From Armatimonadota bacterium (GTDB lineage: Bacteria; Armatimonadota; Fimbriimonadia; Fimbriimonadales; Fimbriimonadaceae), in contig JACRPN010000014.1 in the NCBI GenBank assembly GCA_016223145.1, positions 293,146 to 357,145 on the forward strand: DNA of 64,000 nt, in the 5' to 3' direction. How positions within the stretch are numbered: the stretch's first letter is position 1; each line of letters opens with the position of its first letter. Of the stretch, positions 49,662 to 57,677 are shown piece by piece. The translations under genes and the position numbers were made by a program. The notes under the pieces are model-generated. The model did no database searches, was not told the origin of the DNA, and saw only the letters and a list, made by a program, of their open reading frames with translations.

Positions 49662-52600
49662 TAACGACTTGGACGAAGAGGCTTTGCCCCATTTGCCGTC
49701 CAGACCATACTCGTCCGGATGCTCACAGGGCCCAACAACCCGGACGGAACCAGCGCCTCGTTCTTGCGCCAAAGCCGCCAACTGGTGAAGGTGTACCTTC
49801 CCGTTGGGCTCGGCTTGCCCTGTTCCAGCCAATCGGGCCAACGCTTGAGCGTGCCGTCACCGTTGCGATCGCTGTCCTCGGGAAGCTGCTCGTCGCCGAT
49901 CAAGCGGTTGACCCACAGGTTCGTCACGCGGACCTCGAGCGTGTTCTTCCCTGGCTTGAGCACGCCGGTCACGTCCACCGCGTACGGCGCCCGCCAGAGG
50001 ATGCCCAGGTCCTTGCCGTTCAGCTTGACCTGGGCCATAACCTCGACCTGGCCTAAGTCGAGGGTTTGCCGCAGGTTTTTGGCGAAGAGCGATTTGGGCG
50101 CCTCGAACTCCTTCCGATAGGTCGCTTTGTCTGAGAAGTACTTGATGCCTGCCTCTGTCGAATCGCTCCAAGAGATGAGGTTTGAGAACACCGCCGACGC
50201 CGGTCCGCCCCACTCGGTCGGGAATCGGAGGTTCCAGGGGCCGGAGAGGGACAAAGGGACGGAGGGACGAAGGGACGGAGGGACCAAGACCACCATCTTC
50301 TTTCCTGCGCGCGTCTTCACGGCATACTTCCCTGAAGTCGTCGTGACGACTTCGAACCTGCCGCCGGGCAAAGCCACGAGCTTCGCCGGAGCGGGCTTGT
50401 CCGGAAGACTTTGGAACGTGATGGTCTCGGGATCGGTCGCCCTCGCCGTCATCGGCTTGCCGTTCATCTCGTACTCCACCGTCAGCGTCTTGACCACGTT
50501 CACCGCAGGATCCAGCCAGCGAGCGAGGTCCGCGACCGTGAAGCCCTCTGGACTCCTTGAAAGCAGCGTGCGCACGTGCTCAGTCACCTCCACGGTCCGC
50601 GCCGTATCGCCCGCCGGGCCCCACATCGCCCTCTTGACCACGATCTTCGCAAGCTTGGCCCGCTCGCCCTGAACCGGCTTGCCGTTTAGCGTGAAGGAGA
50701 CCACCGGGTCCTTGATGCCGCCGCCTGGGCGGAATACGACGAAGATCGAATCGGAGGGACCAAGGGACATGGCGACAGAGGTGCAGCCCTTTGCGACACT
50801 GAACTGGGGCACGGGAGCGATCTCGCCGGTCAGCGGATCCCAGAACTCGGGGCTGTTGCCGGAGACTCGGAACGTGCAGGTGCCGCTAAACGGACTTTGG
50901 CGCGTGTTGGCGACGAAGTACACGTCCGTGCCGCCGATGACTTTGTGAATGGCGCTCAGCGGCCGGTCGCTGGCGAAGTCCGGTGGGAGGCCTTTGGTCG
51001 AGAGGACTTGGACGGCGGAGCGGTTCTCTTGGACGAGCTTTTCTTTTCGCATCAATGCGACAACAGAGGCGATCGCCTGATTGGATGCAGGGAATGATGA
51101 TAGGCTCGGCGACGTGGAAGGCAGGTTGCCCACGATGGGCACGCCGGCCGCGGCCAATTCACCGACCTTGCGGAGCATCTGCGGCGTCATCGCCCCGCCC
51201 GGTGGCAGCACCAGCGCCCGATAGGTCATCCCGCTCGGGAGCACGATCTTGCCGTTCTTGGCTTTCGCCAACTTCAGCAGCGCCTCGGGCGGACAGCCGT
51301 CTCCCTTGTACGGCCCGAAGATCGCCTCTTCGGGCGGCACGAAGCTGCTCGGCGCGCCTTCGGGCGCCAGGTACAGCACATCCACCACCGTCTGGCCCTT
51401 TTGAAGCAGGTACTGGCACCGCGCCAGGTACTCGTGATACGGCTTCGAGAGCTCCCACCAAGTGTTCGTGCGCTCGTAGTGCAGACCCCAGGGTCCCATG
51501 GTCATGCCGGGCTTGCGGTCGGCCCAAGGCTGCATCGCATACCTGTGGAACACGAACCGGTTCACACCATGCGCATACTGCCAATCGCCAAGGGCTTTGA
51601 ACTTCGCCGGGTGCAGCAGCCAACGCTCCTCGCTGCCCGAGGTGAACGCCTCCGCGCCCAGGATCGGCTTTCCATAGATATGCGCGCCCGACGCCATCTC
51701 GAATACGAACGGCTCATGGCGTCGATCCGGGTTCGTCATGCTGCCGCCCCAGGTCCAGAATTCGCTCATCGGCTCGTCGGCGCGTCCCGCATAGGCCAAA
51801 TCGTCGATCACCGTGTCGCCGTACGCTTCAATCGAAAGCTCGATGCCCGCCCTGTTGGCCAGGGTTCGGAAATGCCCGGCATAGTTGTCGAGGATCAACT
51901 CCGAGATCGTTTGGCGAACGTCCCAGAGAAAGCGCTCGGAGATCTCCAGACTCCCCACGACCCGACCCGTGAACACGGGCAAATAGGGCATTAGGTCGTA
52001 GCCCCGGCGCTTCTTGAACTCCGCCGGGAACGCCTCGGTCCAGTTCTGCGAGCCGTTTTCCCAGCTGTCGATGTGCGTTCGGACAAGCGTCTTTCCGTTG
52101 AGCGGACCGACGTCCTTAGTCAACTTGGCCATAAGCCCCTCGAACGCCGCCTCCGCACCGGCCTTGCTCAGCTTGTCGCACTCCAGACCCTCGCCAGACT
52201 TGGGCGAGGGGAGGTTCACGGCGCCGGTGAGCGTATAGCCCATCCGAAGCACCGTCCACTTCCCATCAGGAGCCTCCCACACAAGGCGTCCCGAAGCATC
52301 CATCCGCGACGTAACGTCCACGATCCTGTTCGGCGCGACGTCCGATCCGGCGGGGGCGGATCCGTACTCCGTGCGTGGCGGGAAGCCCTGCCGGTGGAAG
52401 CCCGCCTTGCCCCGGATGTCGGGGATTCGATACCCCCCGACCGAGGGAAACGCGAGTACCTTGACGTCCCGATAGAACCCGCGCACCGTCTCCGGCTGCT
52501 TCAAGGCGGCCTCGAACCGAGCAGGCCCCGCAATCTCCGTCTCGCTCCACACCACCTTCTTCATCGCCTGCTCGGGCTTGATCCACGGTCCGCCGCTGCC

Positions 52601-52981
52601 GTTCCAGCCGGCGTCGTCGTTCATATTCACCTCGATCCCGAGGCGATCGGCCTCTTGGACCATGAACTTGAACAGCTCCCTCCACTGGTCCCCCGCGAAG
52701 TCGATCGGGCCGACCGGCGCGCCTTGGTCCACTTCCATGATCAGCACGCCGCCGATTCCCACGCGCTTCATCGCCTCGAGGTCCTTCGTGATGCCGACTT
52801 TGGTGATGTTCCCGTTCAGCCAGAACCAATACACCCAGGGACGCGCGGATGCGGGCGGGCGCCGAAACCCTGTTGCGAGTGACAGTTGGGCTCTTTGAAC
52901 GGCATTTCCGTCCCAAACGGCTCCCGCTTCAGGTTTGGCGGTGGGAAGGCTGAGGGCGAGTAAAAGGGCAAGCGCAGTCAT
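49661..52981 (-). CDS. GH106-type alpha-L-rhamnosidase, secreted
   Basis: 1106 residues from ATG 52981, with a signal peptide (ALALLLALSLPTAKPEAG). The N-terminal half contains the GH106 pattern: RPWVYWFWLNGNITKVGITK, GIEVNMNDDAGWNGSGGPWI and THIDSWENGSQNWTEAFPAE, followed by a barrel (DNYAGHFRTLANRAGIELSI, GDTVIDDLAYAGRADEPMSE). The C-terminal part is a galactose-binding-like jelly roll (LRQTLDLGQVEVMAQVKLNG). Such enzymes remove alpha-L-rhamnose from plant or bacterial polysaccharides. Around residues 899-911 the protein contains VPPSLRPSVPLSLS, encoded by a run of GGGACRRA octamers that interrupts the sequence between two domains. It is divergent from an esterase gene. Confidence 0.85.
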   Translation of the reverse strand: MTALALLLALSLPTAKPEAGAVWDGNAVQRAQLSLATGFRRPPASARPWVYWFWLNGNITKVGITKDLEAMKRVGIGGVLIMEVDQGAPVGPIDFAGDQWRELFKFMVQEADRLGIEVNMNDDAGWNGSGGPWIKPEQAMKKVVWSETEIAGPARFEAALKQPETVRGFYRDVKVLAFPSVGGYRIPDIRGKAGFHRQGFPPRTEYGSAPAGSDVAPNRIVDVTSRMDASGRLVWEAPDGKWTVLRMGYTLTGAVNLPSPKSGEGLECDKLSKAGAEAAFEGLMAKLTKDVGPLNGKTLVRTHIDSWENGSQNWTEAFPAEFKKRRGYDLMPYLPVFTGRVVGSLEISERFLWDVRQTISELILDNYAGHFRTLANRAGIELSIEAYGDTVIDDLAYAGRADEPMSEFWTWGGSMTNPDRRHEPFVFEMASGAHIYGKPILGAEAFTSGSEERWLLHPAKFKALGDWQYAHGVNRFVFHRYAMQPWADRKPGMTMGPWGLHYERTNTWWELSKPYHEYLARCQYLLQKGQTVVDVLYLAPEGAPSSFVPPEEAIFGPYKGDGCPPEALLKLAKAKNGKIVLPSGMTYRALVLPPGGAMTPQMLRKVGELAAAGVPIVGNLPSTSPSLSSFPASNQAIASVVALMRKEKLVQENRSAVQVLSTKGLPPDFASDRPLSAIHKVIGGTDVYFVANTRQSPFSGTCTFRVSGNSPEFWDPLTGEIAPVPQFSVAKGCTSVAMSLGPSDSIFVVFRPGGGIKDPVVSFTLNGKPVQGERAKLAKIVVKRAMWGPAGDTARTVEVTEHVRTLLSRSPEGFTVADLARWLDPAVNVVKTLTVEYEMNGKPMTARATDPETITFQSLPDKPAPAKLVALPGGRFEVVTTTSGKYAVKTRAGKKMVVLVPPSLRPSVPLSLSGPWNLRFPTEWGGPASAVFSNLISWSDSTEAGIKYFSDKATYRKEFEAPKSLFAKNLRQTLDLGQVEVMAQVKLNGKDLGILWRAPYAVDVTGVLKPGKNTLEVRVTNLWVNRLIGDEQLPEDSDRNGDGTLKRWPDWLEQGKPSPTGRYTFTSWRLWRKNEALVPSGLLGPVSIRTSMVWTANGAKPLRPSR
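50247..50285 (+). repeat. GGGACRRA octamer run inside the rhamnosidase gene
   Basis: Four or five tandem units (GGGACAAA, GGGACGGA, GGGACGAA, GGGACGGA, then GGGACC) in frame with the gene. The same motif occurs after the pseudopilin gene at 33113-33135, and a weaker GGGACCAAGGGACATGG occurs inside this gene at 50757-50773. Confidence 0.65.
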
Positions 52982-53133
52982 GGCGGGTCTCGTGTACCGG
53001 AATGGTCTACCGGTGAATTCAACCCAACTTGCCCCCTCTCCCCCCGGAATGGGCGAAAGGAATCTATCAAAGGAAGTAGGGATTTCGCCCAAAGCGTGAA
53101 AGAGCATGAGGGCGAACCGGTACGATAGCGCCT

Positions 53134-54006
53134 ATGCTGCGCCGCATTACCTTCCTTTTCGCGCTTGTCCTGTCGGTTTACGCTTCCGCGCAAGAGCGGA
53201 TTCAGGACCTGATCTACATGAAGAGCGGTGGGGCCGCGTTCACGATGGATGTCTTCAAGCCAAAGGCCCCCAACGGCGCGGCCATCATCTACATGGTTAG
53301 CGGGGGCTGGTTCTCGGCGCACGAGAACATCAACCCGCAGCTTGCGGAGGGCCTGAACGCCCAGGGCTACACAGTCTTTGAAGTCGTTCACGGTAGCCAG
53401 CCCAAGTACACCATCCCCGAGATCAGGAAGATGATCACGCGGGCCATACGGTACATCCACGCCAATGCCGCGCAGTATGGCGTTGACCCCGACCGCCTCG
53501 GCATCACCGGGGCTAGCGCCGGCGGGCACCTTTCGTTGTTCGCCGGCGGAACAGGCGATGCGGGCAACCCCGACGCCAGAGACCCGATCGAGCGCCAGCC
53601 GAGCTCGGTCGCGGCGGTGGTGGCCTACATGCCGCCGACCGACTTCATGAATTACGGGACTTTCAAGCCAAAGGAGCTGTTGACCGGCCTGATGTTCTCG
53701 CCGTTCAAGGCTGCTTTCGGACTGCCCGCCAACCCGACCGACGACCAGTTGAACGCCATCGCAAAGGCTGCCTCACCGATCTACACGGTAACTCCCAAGT
53801 TCCCGCCCACGCTGCTCGTTCACGGAGACAAAGACGTGTTGGTGCCCATCCAGCAATCTGAAGTCATGCTCGAAGCCCTAAAGAAGGCGGGTGTGACGTC
53901 GGAGCTAGTGACGGTGAAGGGCGGCGCGCACGACGGCGTCACCTTTGCGGGCGGCATCCAGCGGATGATGGAGTGGTTCGGCACCTATCTGAAGAAGAAG
54001 GGGTAG
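53134..54006 (+). CDS. Secreted alpha/beta-hydrolase esterase (BD-FAE/Aes-like)
   Basis: 290 residues with a signal peptide (RRITFLFALVLSVYASAQ). The oxyanion-side VSGGW (residues 55-59) stands where HGG occurs in related esterases; the nucleophile is Ser128 in GASAGG, the acid is in HGDKDVLVP and the histidine in GGAHDG. This is the layout of alpha/beta-hydrolases acting on acetylated or feruloylated sugars and on short esters. It is divergent from the GH106 gene (gap of about 150 bases), so a joint role in degrading acylated polysaccharides is plausible, though unproven. Confidence 0.82.
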   Translation: MLRRITFLFALVLSVYASAQERIQDLIYMKSGGAAFTMDVFKPKAPNGAAIIYMVSGGWFSAHENINPQLAEGLNAQGYTVFEVVHGSQPKYTIPEIRKMITRAIRYIHANAAQYGVDPDRLGITGASAGGHLSLFAGGTGDAGNPDARDPIERQPSSVAAVVAYMPPTDFMNYGTFKPKELLTGLMFSPFKAAFGLPANPTDDQLNAIAKAASPIYTVTPKFPPTLLVHGDKDVLVPIQQSEVMLEALKKAGVTSELVTVKGGAHDGVTFAGGIQRMMEWFGTYLKKKG

Positions 54007-54088
54007 GGAAGGACAGGTTGTGGGGTCCGGGGTACGGGCTGTCCTCGTCCTTTGGATCTTTGTGGTGCGTGGGGTTTATAGTCCTAGG

Positions 54089-54147
54089 GGCCCGAAGGGC
54101 CACAAGCAGAAAGCGAGGGCGGAAACTCTCCGGGGCCTGAAGGGCCG
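54089..54147. repeat. Two short intergenic palindromes
   Basis: GGCCC-GAA-GGGCC (54089-54101) and GGCC-TGAA-GGGCC followed by GAGAC (54134-54150), in the gap after the esterase gene. They belong to the same GCCC...GGGC(C) family as those near 26.7, 37.4, 49.6 and 63.9 kb. Confidence 0.5.
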
Positions 54148-54166
54148 AGACAGCACTCGACGCGGC

Positions 54167-54877
54167 TCAAGGCTTCAGCAGCTTGATAAGCGACTGGCCC
54201 TCGGGCCGTGAGGCAAAGAAGCTTTTCTTTGCCCAGTCATAAGGCGTCCGCCCCCTTCTGTCTTTCAACCGCCTGTCCGCTCCGAGGCGAATGAGGGCTG
54301 CGATCGTGTCACCCTTCTTGGGGTTTGAGAAGGGGGTTAGGACTGCCGAATGGAGAGGGGTTAGGCCGTTTACATCCTGGGCATTCACGTCGAGCCCCCG
54401 ACGGGCCAGTTCCTCGACGTAGTCCACCGCGCTCGCGGTGGCGGCGGCGTGGAGCAGAGTTGCACCATCAGGGGATTTCGCGTTGACGACCCCGCCCGCG
54501 GCCAGCAATTGCCGAAAGACCTCGATAGGGGCCACGCCAGCAGCATATTCGAGTGGCGTCATCTCGTTCTTATCGCGTCTGTTTGGGTCGGCGCCATGGT
54601 TTAGGAGCAGCCGAACGACCTCTGGGGACTCGAGCCCCGTAGTGAGTGCTGAAAAGCCTCTTGCCGGGTTCGGGTCGGTTGCATTCGGATCGGCCCCGGC
54701 GTCCAAGCACTCCTTGGCCGAAAGGGCATCTAGCTTGGCGCAGGCAGCGATAAGCCGGGCATTGGCCTCTAACTTGGACTCACGTCCAAGCTTGCAGCCG
54801 GAGATTATAACCAAAATCGTCCCGACCGCCAAGACGAGCTTAGCGTGATTTTGCACAGAAGCAACCCTCCCATTCAT
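54167..54877 (-). CDS. Ankyrin-repeat lipoprotein
   Basis: 236 residues from ATG 54877. The N terminus is a lipoprotein signal (VGTILVIISGC, Cys28), and the mature part is built of about five ankyrin repeats: GADPNATDPNPARGFSALTT, NHGADPNRRDKNEMTPLEYA, AGGVVNAKSPDGATLLHAAA, RRGLDVNAQDVNGLTPLHSA and RLGADRRLKDRRGRTPYDWA. Ankyrin repeats mediate protein contacts; a periplasmic or outer-membrane-attached lipoprotein of this kind may bind a partner such as a catalase or enzyme, as in other bacteria. A longer reading to 55129 lacks support. No functional partner adjoins. Confidence 0.82.
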   Translation of the reverse strand: MNGRVASVQNHAKLVLAVGTILVIISGCKLGRESKLEANARLIAACAKLDALSAKECLDAGADPNATDPNPARGFSALTTGLESPEVVRLLLNHGADPNRRDKNEMTPLEYAAGVAPIEVFRQLLAAGGVVNAKSPDGATLLHAAATASAVDYVEELARRGLDVNAQDVNGLTPLHSAVLTPFSNPKKGDTIAALIRLGADRRLKDRRGRTPYDWAKKSFFASRPEGQSLIKLLKP

Positions 54878-55193
54878 ATTAGCACCGCTCTGTTCAAGTC
54901 CTTGAGTGTTTGGCCACGACCTTGGCCGTGACCTCGACAACAGTCTCCCGCCCTTTGCATGGTTGATCGATGAAAGGTCGGACTCATTGACTGCGGCGAC
55001 GAGGCTCACGGCGCTCCGATCTTCGGACCGCCCGGAAACATAAGGACTCGACCGCCCTCCAGCTTGGAAAGACGCGGCGACAAGTCGCCTGATCGAAAGC
55101 GATGACAAGGCACCGCAGTCCACGAACAAGAAGATCGTTTAAGTGTCCTTACAGTGGCCCAAGAGTTCGCTCGTCAGAACTTCAAGAAGGCTC

Positions 55194-55721
55194 CTAATCC
55201 CAATAGACGTACCGCTTCCACCTGAGCCTGACGGGCAGATCCGCTGCTGCCGGCAGGGCTACGAGCCCGTAGGGAGTGGAAAGCGGCTGTGCGGGGTCAT
55301 AGAAGTGAAGGAAGAACAGCACGACGAAGTCGCGCCTTCCCGGAAGGCGGTATCGCTCGGCATCCTCGATCGTCGCCTCCTTTGTCTCCTCGGTGTCGCG
55401 AACGTACTTCATAAGCCGGCCCGTATCAGGGTCTTCGTACACGCTGAAACCTAGATAACCGTGGTCCGGTGCAATCTTCTCGCCTGTGTCGGGGTCGAGA
55501 AAGGTCTCGTCATAGGGCACGTACACCGTGTGGGGCTGTTTGAAGTTGCCCAATTCGAAGCGGTAGTCCGCCCCTTCGACCTTAAGCTCGACAAGGACGA
55601 GGCTTGACAGCTCACTTCGAACGAAGTCTGGGTCGCCATGCACCTCAAGTGCATCATGATACGCCTGTTCCGGCGGTTCGAACTTGTAGACGCCAAGGAC
55701 CTGGAGCCTCGTGCTTGACAT
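55194..55721 (-). CDS. Uncharacterised protein of 175 residues
   Basis: A soluble, acidic protein starting at ATG 55721 with no signal peptide. The sequence is strand-rich at the start (TRLQVLGVYKFEPPEQAYHD, SLVLVELKVEGADYRFELGN) and has a distinctive VPYDETFLDPDTGEKIAPDH segment and a proline-rich end. I do not recognise the family. It is divergent from the SARP-AAA regulator with about 90-120 bases between them, so it could be controlled by that regulator or be a partner of it; this is inferred only from the position. Codon use agrees with its neighbours. Confidence 0.6.
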   Translation of the reverse strand: MSSTRLQVLGVYKFEPPEQAYHDALEVHGDPDFVRSELSSLVLVELKVEGADYRFELGNFKQPHTVYVPYDETFLDPDTGEKIAPDHGYLGFSVYEDPDTGRLMKYVRDTEETKEATIEDAERYRLPGRRDFVVLFFLHFYDPAQPLSTPYGLVALPAAADLPVRLRWKRYVYWD

Positions 55722-55844
55722 GGGGGTTGGTGTAGAAGTGTAGCGCAGCGCGATGTGCCCTTTTTATAGCCGGGCACGCGTGAACTGCCGGGAAAGGCAT
55801 GCCTTGGCCCGGTGCCATACTTGACCCTTGGAATCGATCTCGGA

Positions 55845-57677
55845 ATGAAGTCAAGCACCGGACGCGATGGCCTGCCTCAGGCGCCGACTTGGAGTGTCAA
55901 GCTCCTAGGGCAGTTTGAGGTCAGGAGCGCGTCGAACGAAATCGCGAAGTTCAGCACGCGGAAGTCGGGCCTGCTACTTGCTGTCCTGGCGCTTTATCAA
56001 CCGCGAGAGTTCTCAAACGAAGAGCTTCAAGAGCTGTTCTGGCCCGAAAGCGATGGAGACAGGCAGTCTCAGAGCCTTCGTCGAGCCATTGCCGACCTCC
56101 GACAAGTACTGGAGCAGGGCCTTCCGCATGGGTCCATCGTGGCCACCAATAGGAGCACAGTCGCGCTGTGTTCAGAAAGGGTGGTGACAGACTTGGAGAG
56201 GTTTCTTGAGCTCACCAATAGGGCGGAAGCTGACGTCGAGGACCTCGCAGAGGCCGTGAGCATCTACGCGGGGCCTCTCCTCGCGCCGTTCACAGACGAG
56301 TGGATCGTGCCTAAGAGGATGGAGATCGAGGAGCGGTTTGCTCAAGCGGTGGACCAACTCTGCAACCTGCGAGTCCAGTCTGGGGCGCTGAAGGAGGCCA
56401 TCCGAATCGGGCGCACTGCAGCCGTCGCAGCGCCGATGAGGGAGGACATTCACGTCACGCTCATCTCGGCATACCGACGGGCGAACATGGAAGCCGAGGC
56501 CATCCGACAGTTCGAGATCCTCGAACAGATGCTTAGCGAGTACTGGGGCGAGCCTCCATCTTCTCGAGCAAGGGAAGCTCTTGAAGGCAAGCTCCCGTCG
56601 TCGGCAGAAAACACTGTCTCGAAGGCGCCTACCCGTTCTGAGGCCCGCCCACTTGGCACGATGGAGGCGTGGTTTGAGCCCTCGGCAGGCGCGTTGCCCG
56701 TAGACTCGCCCTACTACGTCTGCCGTGCCCTGGACAGGGATGGCGAAGCGCTCATTGAAAGACGCGAGGGCGTCGTCTTGATCCAAGGGCCAAGACAAGT
56801 GGGGAAGAGCTCGTTCCTTGCCCGTTTGCTCGCCTTTGCACGGACGCGGCGAACAGCCGTGGTTCTCACGGACGCCCAGAGTCTTGGCGAGGCTCAAATG
56901 GGCGATGGAGACACCTTCTACAAGCTGCTCGGGGAGGGGCTCGCCACGGAGCTCGGACACGATCTCGACTTGCATCAGGAATGGCGGCAATGGCTCGGCC
57001 GAAATGCGAACCTCAACGCGGTTCTCGGCAAGCTCCTCGCCAACACGGACCAGCATGTGTGTTGGGCGATAGACGAGGCGGACCTGCTGTTCGACCGGCC
57101 ATACACAAACGACTTCTTCGGGCTTCTTCGAAGCTGGTACAACCGGCGGGCGCTGGATCCGCATGGGCCTTGGAGAAGGTTGACCCTGGTGCTGACGTAT
57201 GCCAGAGAAGCAACCCTCTTTATCTCCGACGTGAACCAGTCTCCATTCAACGTCGGAGTTCGTCTGCACGTGAAGGATTTCTCATTGAATGAACTAATGC
57301 AGCTTCAAAGCCGCTACGCTTCGCTGACTGGCCGGGATCTGTCGCCAGGTGTCTTTGAACTCACTCATGGCCATCCCTACCTCTCCCAGATTGCTTTCGC
57401 TTATCTGGCTCAAGGGGGCGCGATGGAGGAGCTTGCCTCGACGGCTGCCGACCACAATGGCCCGTTTGGGTCACATTTGAAGCACATGTTGATGGCGATA
57501 GCTCAACAGGAGGAGACTTTGGACGAGGTCAAAAGACTGCTCAGGGGAGATTCACTCCTCAATCCAACAACTCGATACCGGCTTGAGTCCACCGGTTTGA
57601 TCACCCTTAGGAAGGATGGCGGCCAGGAGTTTCGTGTCCCGGCCTACGAATCCTACTTGCGAACAGCTTTGGGCTGA
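55845..57677 (+). CDS. SARP/BTAD-type regulator fused to an AAA-like ATPase
   Basis: 610 residues from ATG 55845 (a GTG at 55812 would add 11). Residues 17-110 are a winged-helix DNA-binding domain of the OmpR/SARP type (WSVKLLGQFEVRSASNEIAK, ELFWPESDGDRQSQSLRRAI). Residues 115-240 are a bacterial transcriptional-activation domain (BTAD) of TPR-like helices. The second half is an AAA-like ATPase (AAA_35 class) with Walker A GPRQVGKSS near residue 320 and Walker B WAIDEAD near 410, then VNQSPFNVGVRLHVKDFSLN and THGHPYLSQIAFAYL. It likely activates transcription in response to nucleotide state or a ligand. It ends 25 bases inside the 3' end of the converging AAA-propeller gene. Confidence 0.85.
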   Translation: MKSSTGRDGLPQAPTWSVKLLGQFEVRSASNEIAKFSTRKSGLLLAVLALYQPREFSNEELQELFWPESDGDRQSQSLRRAIADLRQVLEQGLPHGSIVATNRSTVALCSERVVTDLERFLELTNRAEADVEDLAEAVSIYAGPLLAPFTDEWIVPKRMEIEERFAQAVDQLCNLRVQSGALKEAIRIGRTAAVAAPMREDIHVTLISAYRRANMEAEAIRQFEILEQMLSEYWGEPPSSRAREALEGKLPSSAENTVSKAPTRSEARPLGTMEAWFEPSAGALPVDSPYYVCRALDRDGEALIERREGVVLIQGPRQVGKSSFLARLLAFARTRRTAVVLTDAQSLGEAQMGDGDTFYKLLGEGLATELGHDLDLHQEWRQWLGRNANLNAVLGKLLANTDQHVCWAIDEADLLFDRPYTNDFFGLLRSWYNRRALDPHGPWRRLTLVLTYAREATLFISDVNQSPFNVGVRLHVKDFSLNELMQLQSRYASLTGRDLSPGVFELTHGHPYLSQIAFAYLAQGGAMEELASTAADHNGPFGSHLKHMLMAIAQQEETLDEVKRLLRGDSLLNPTTRYRLESTGLITLRKDGGQEFRVPAYESYLRTALG

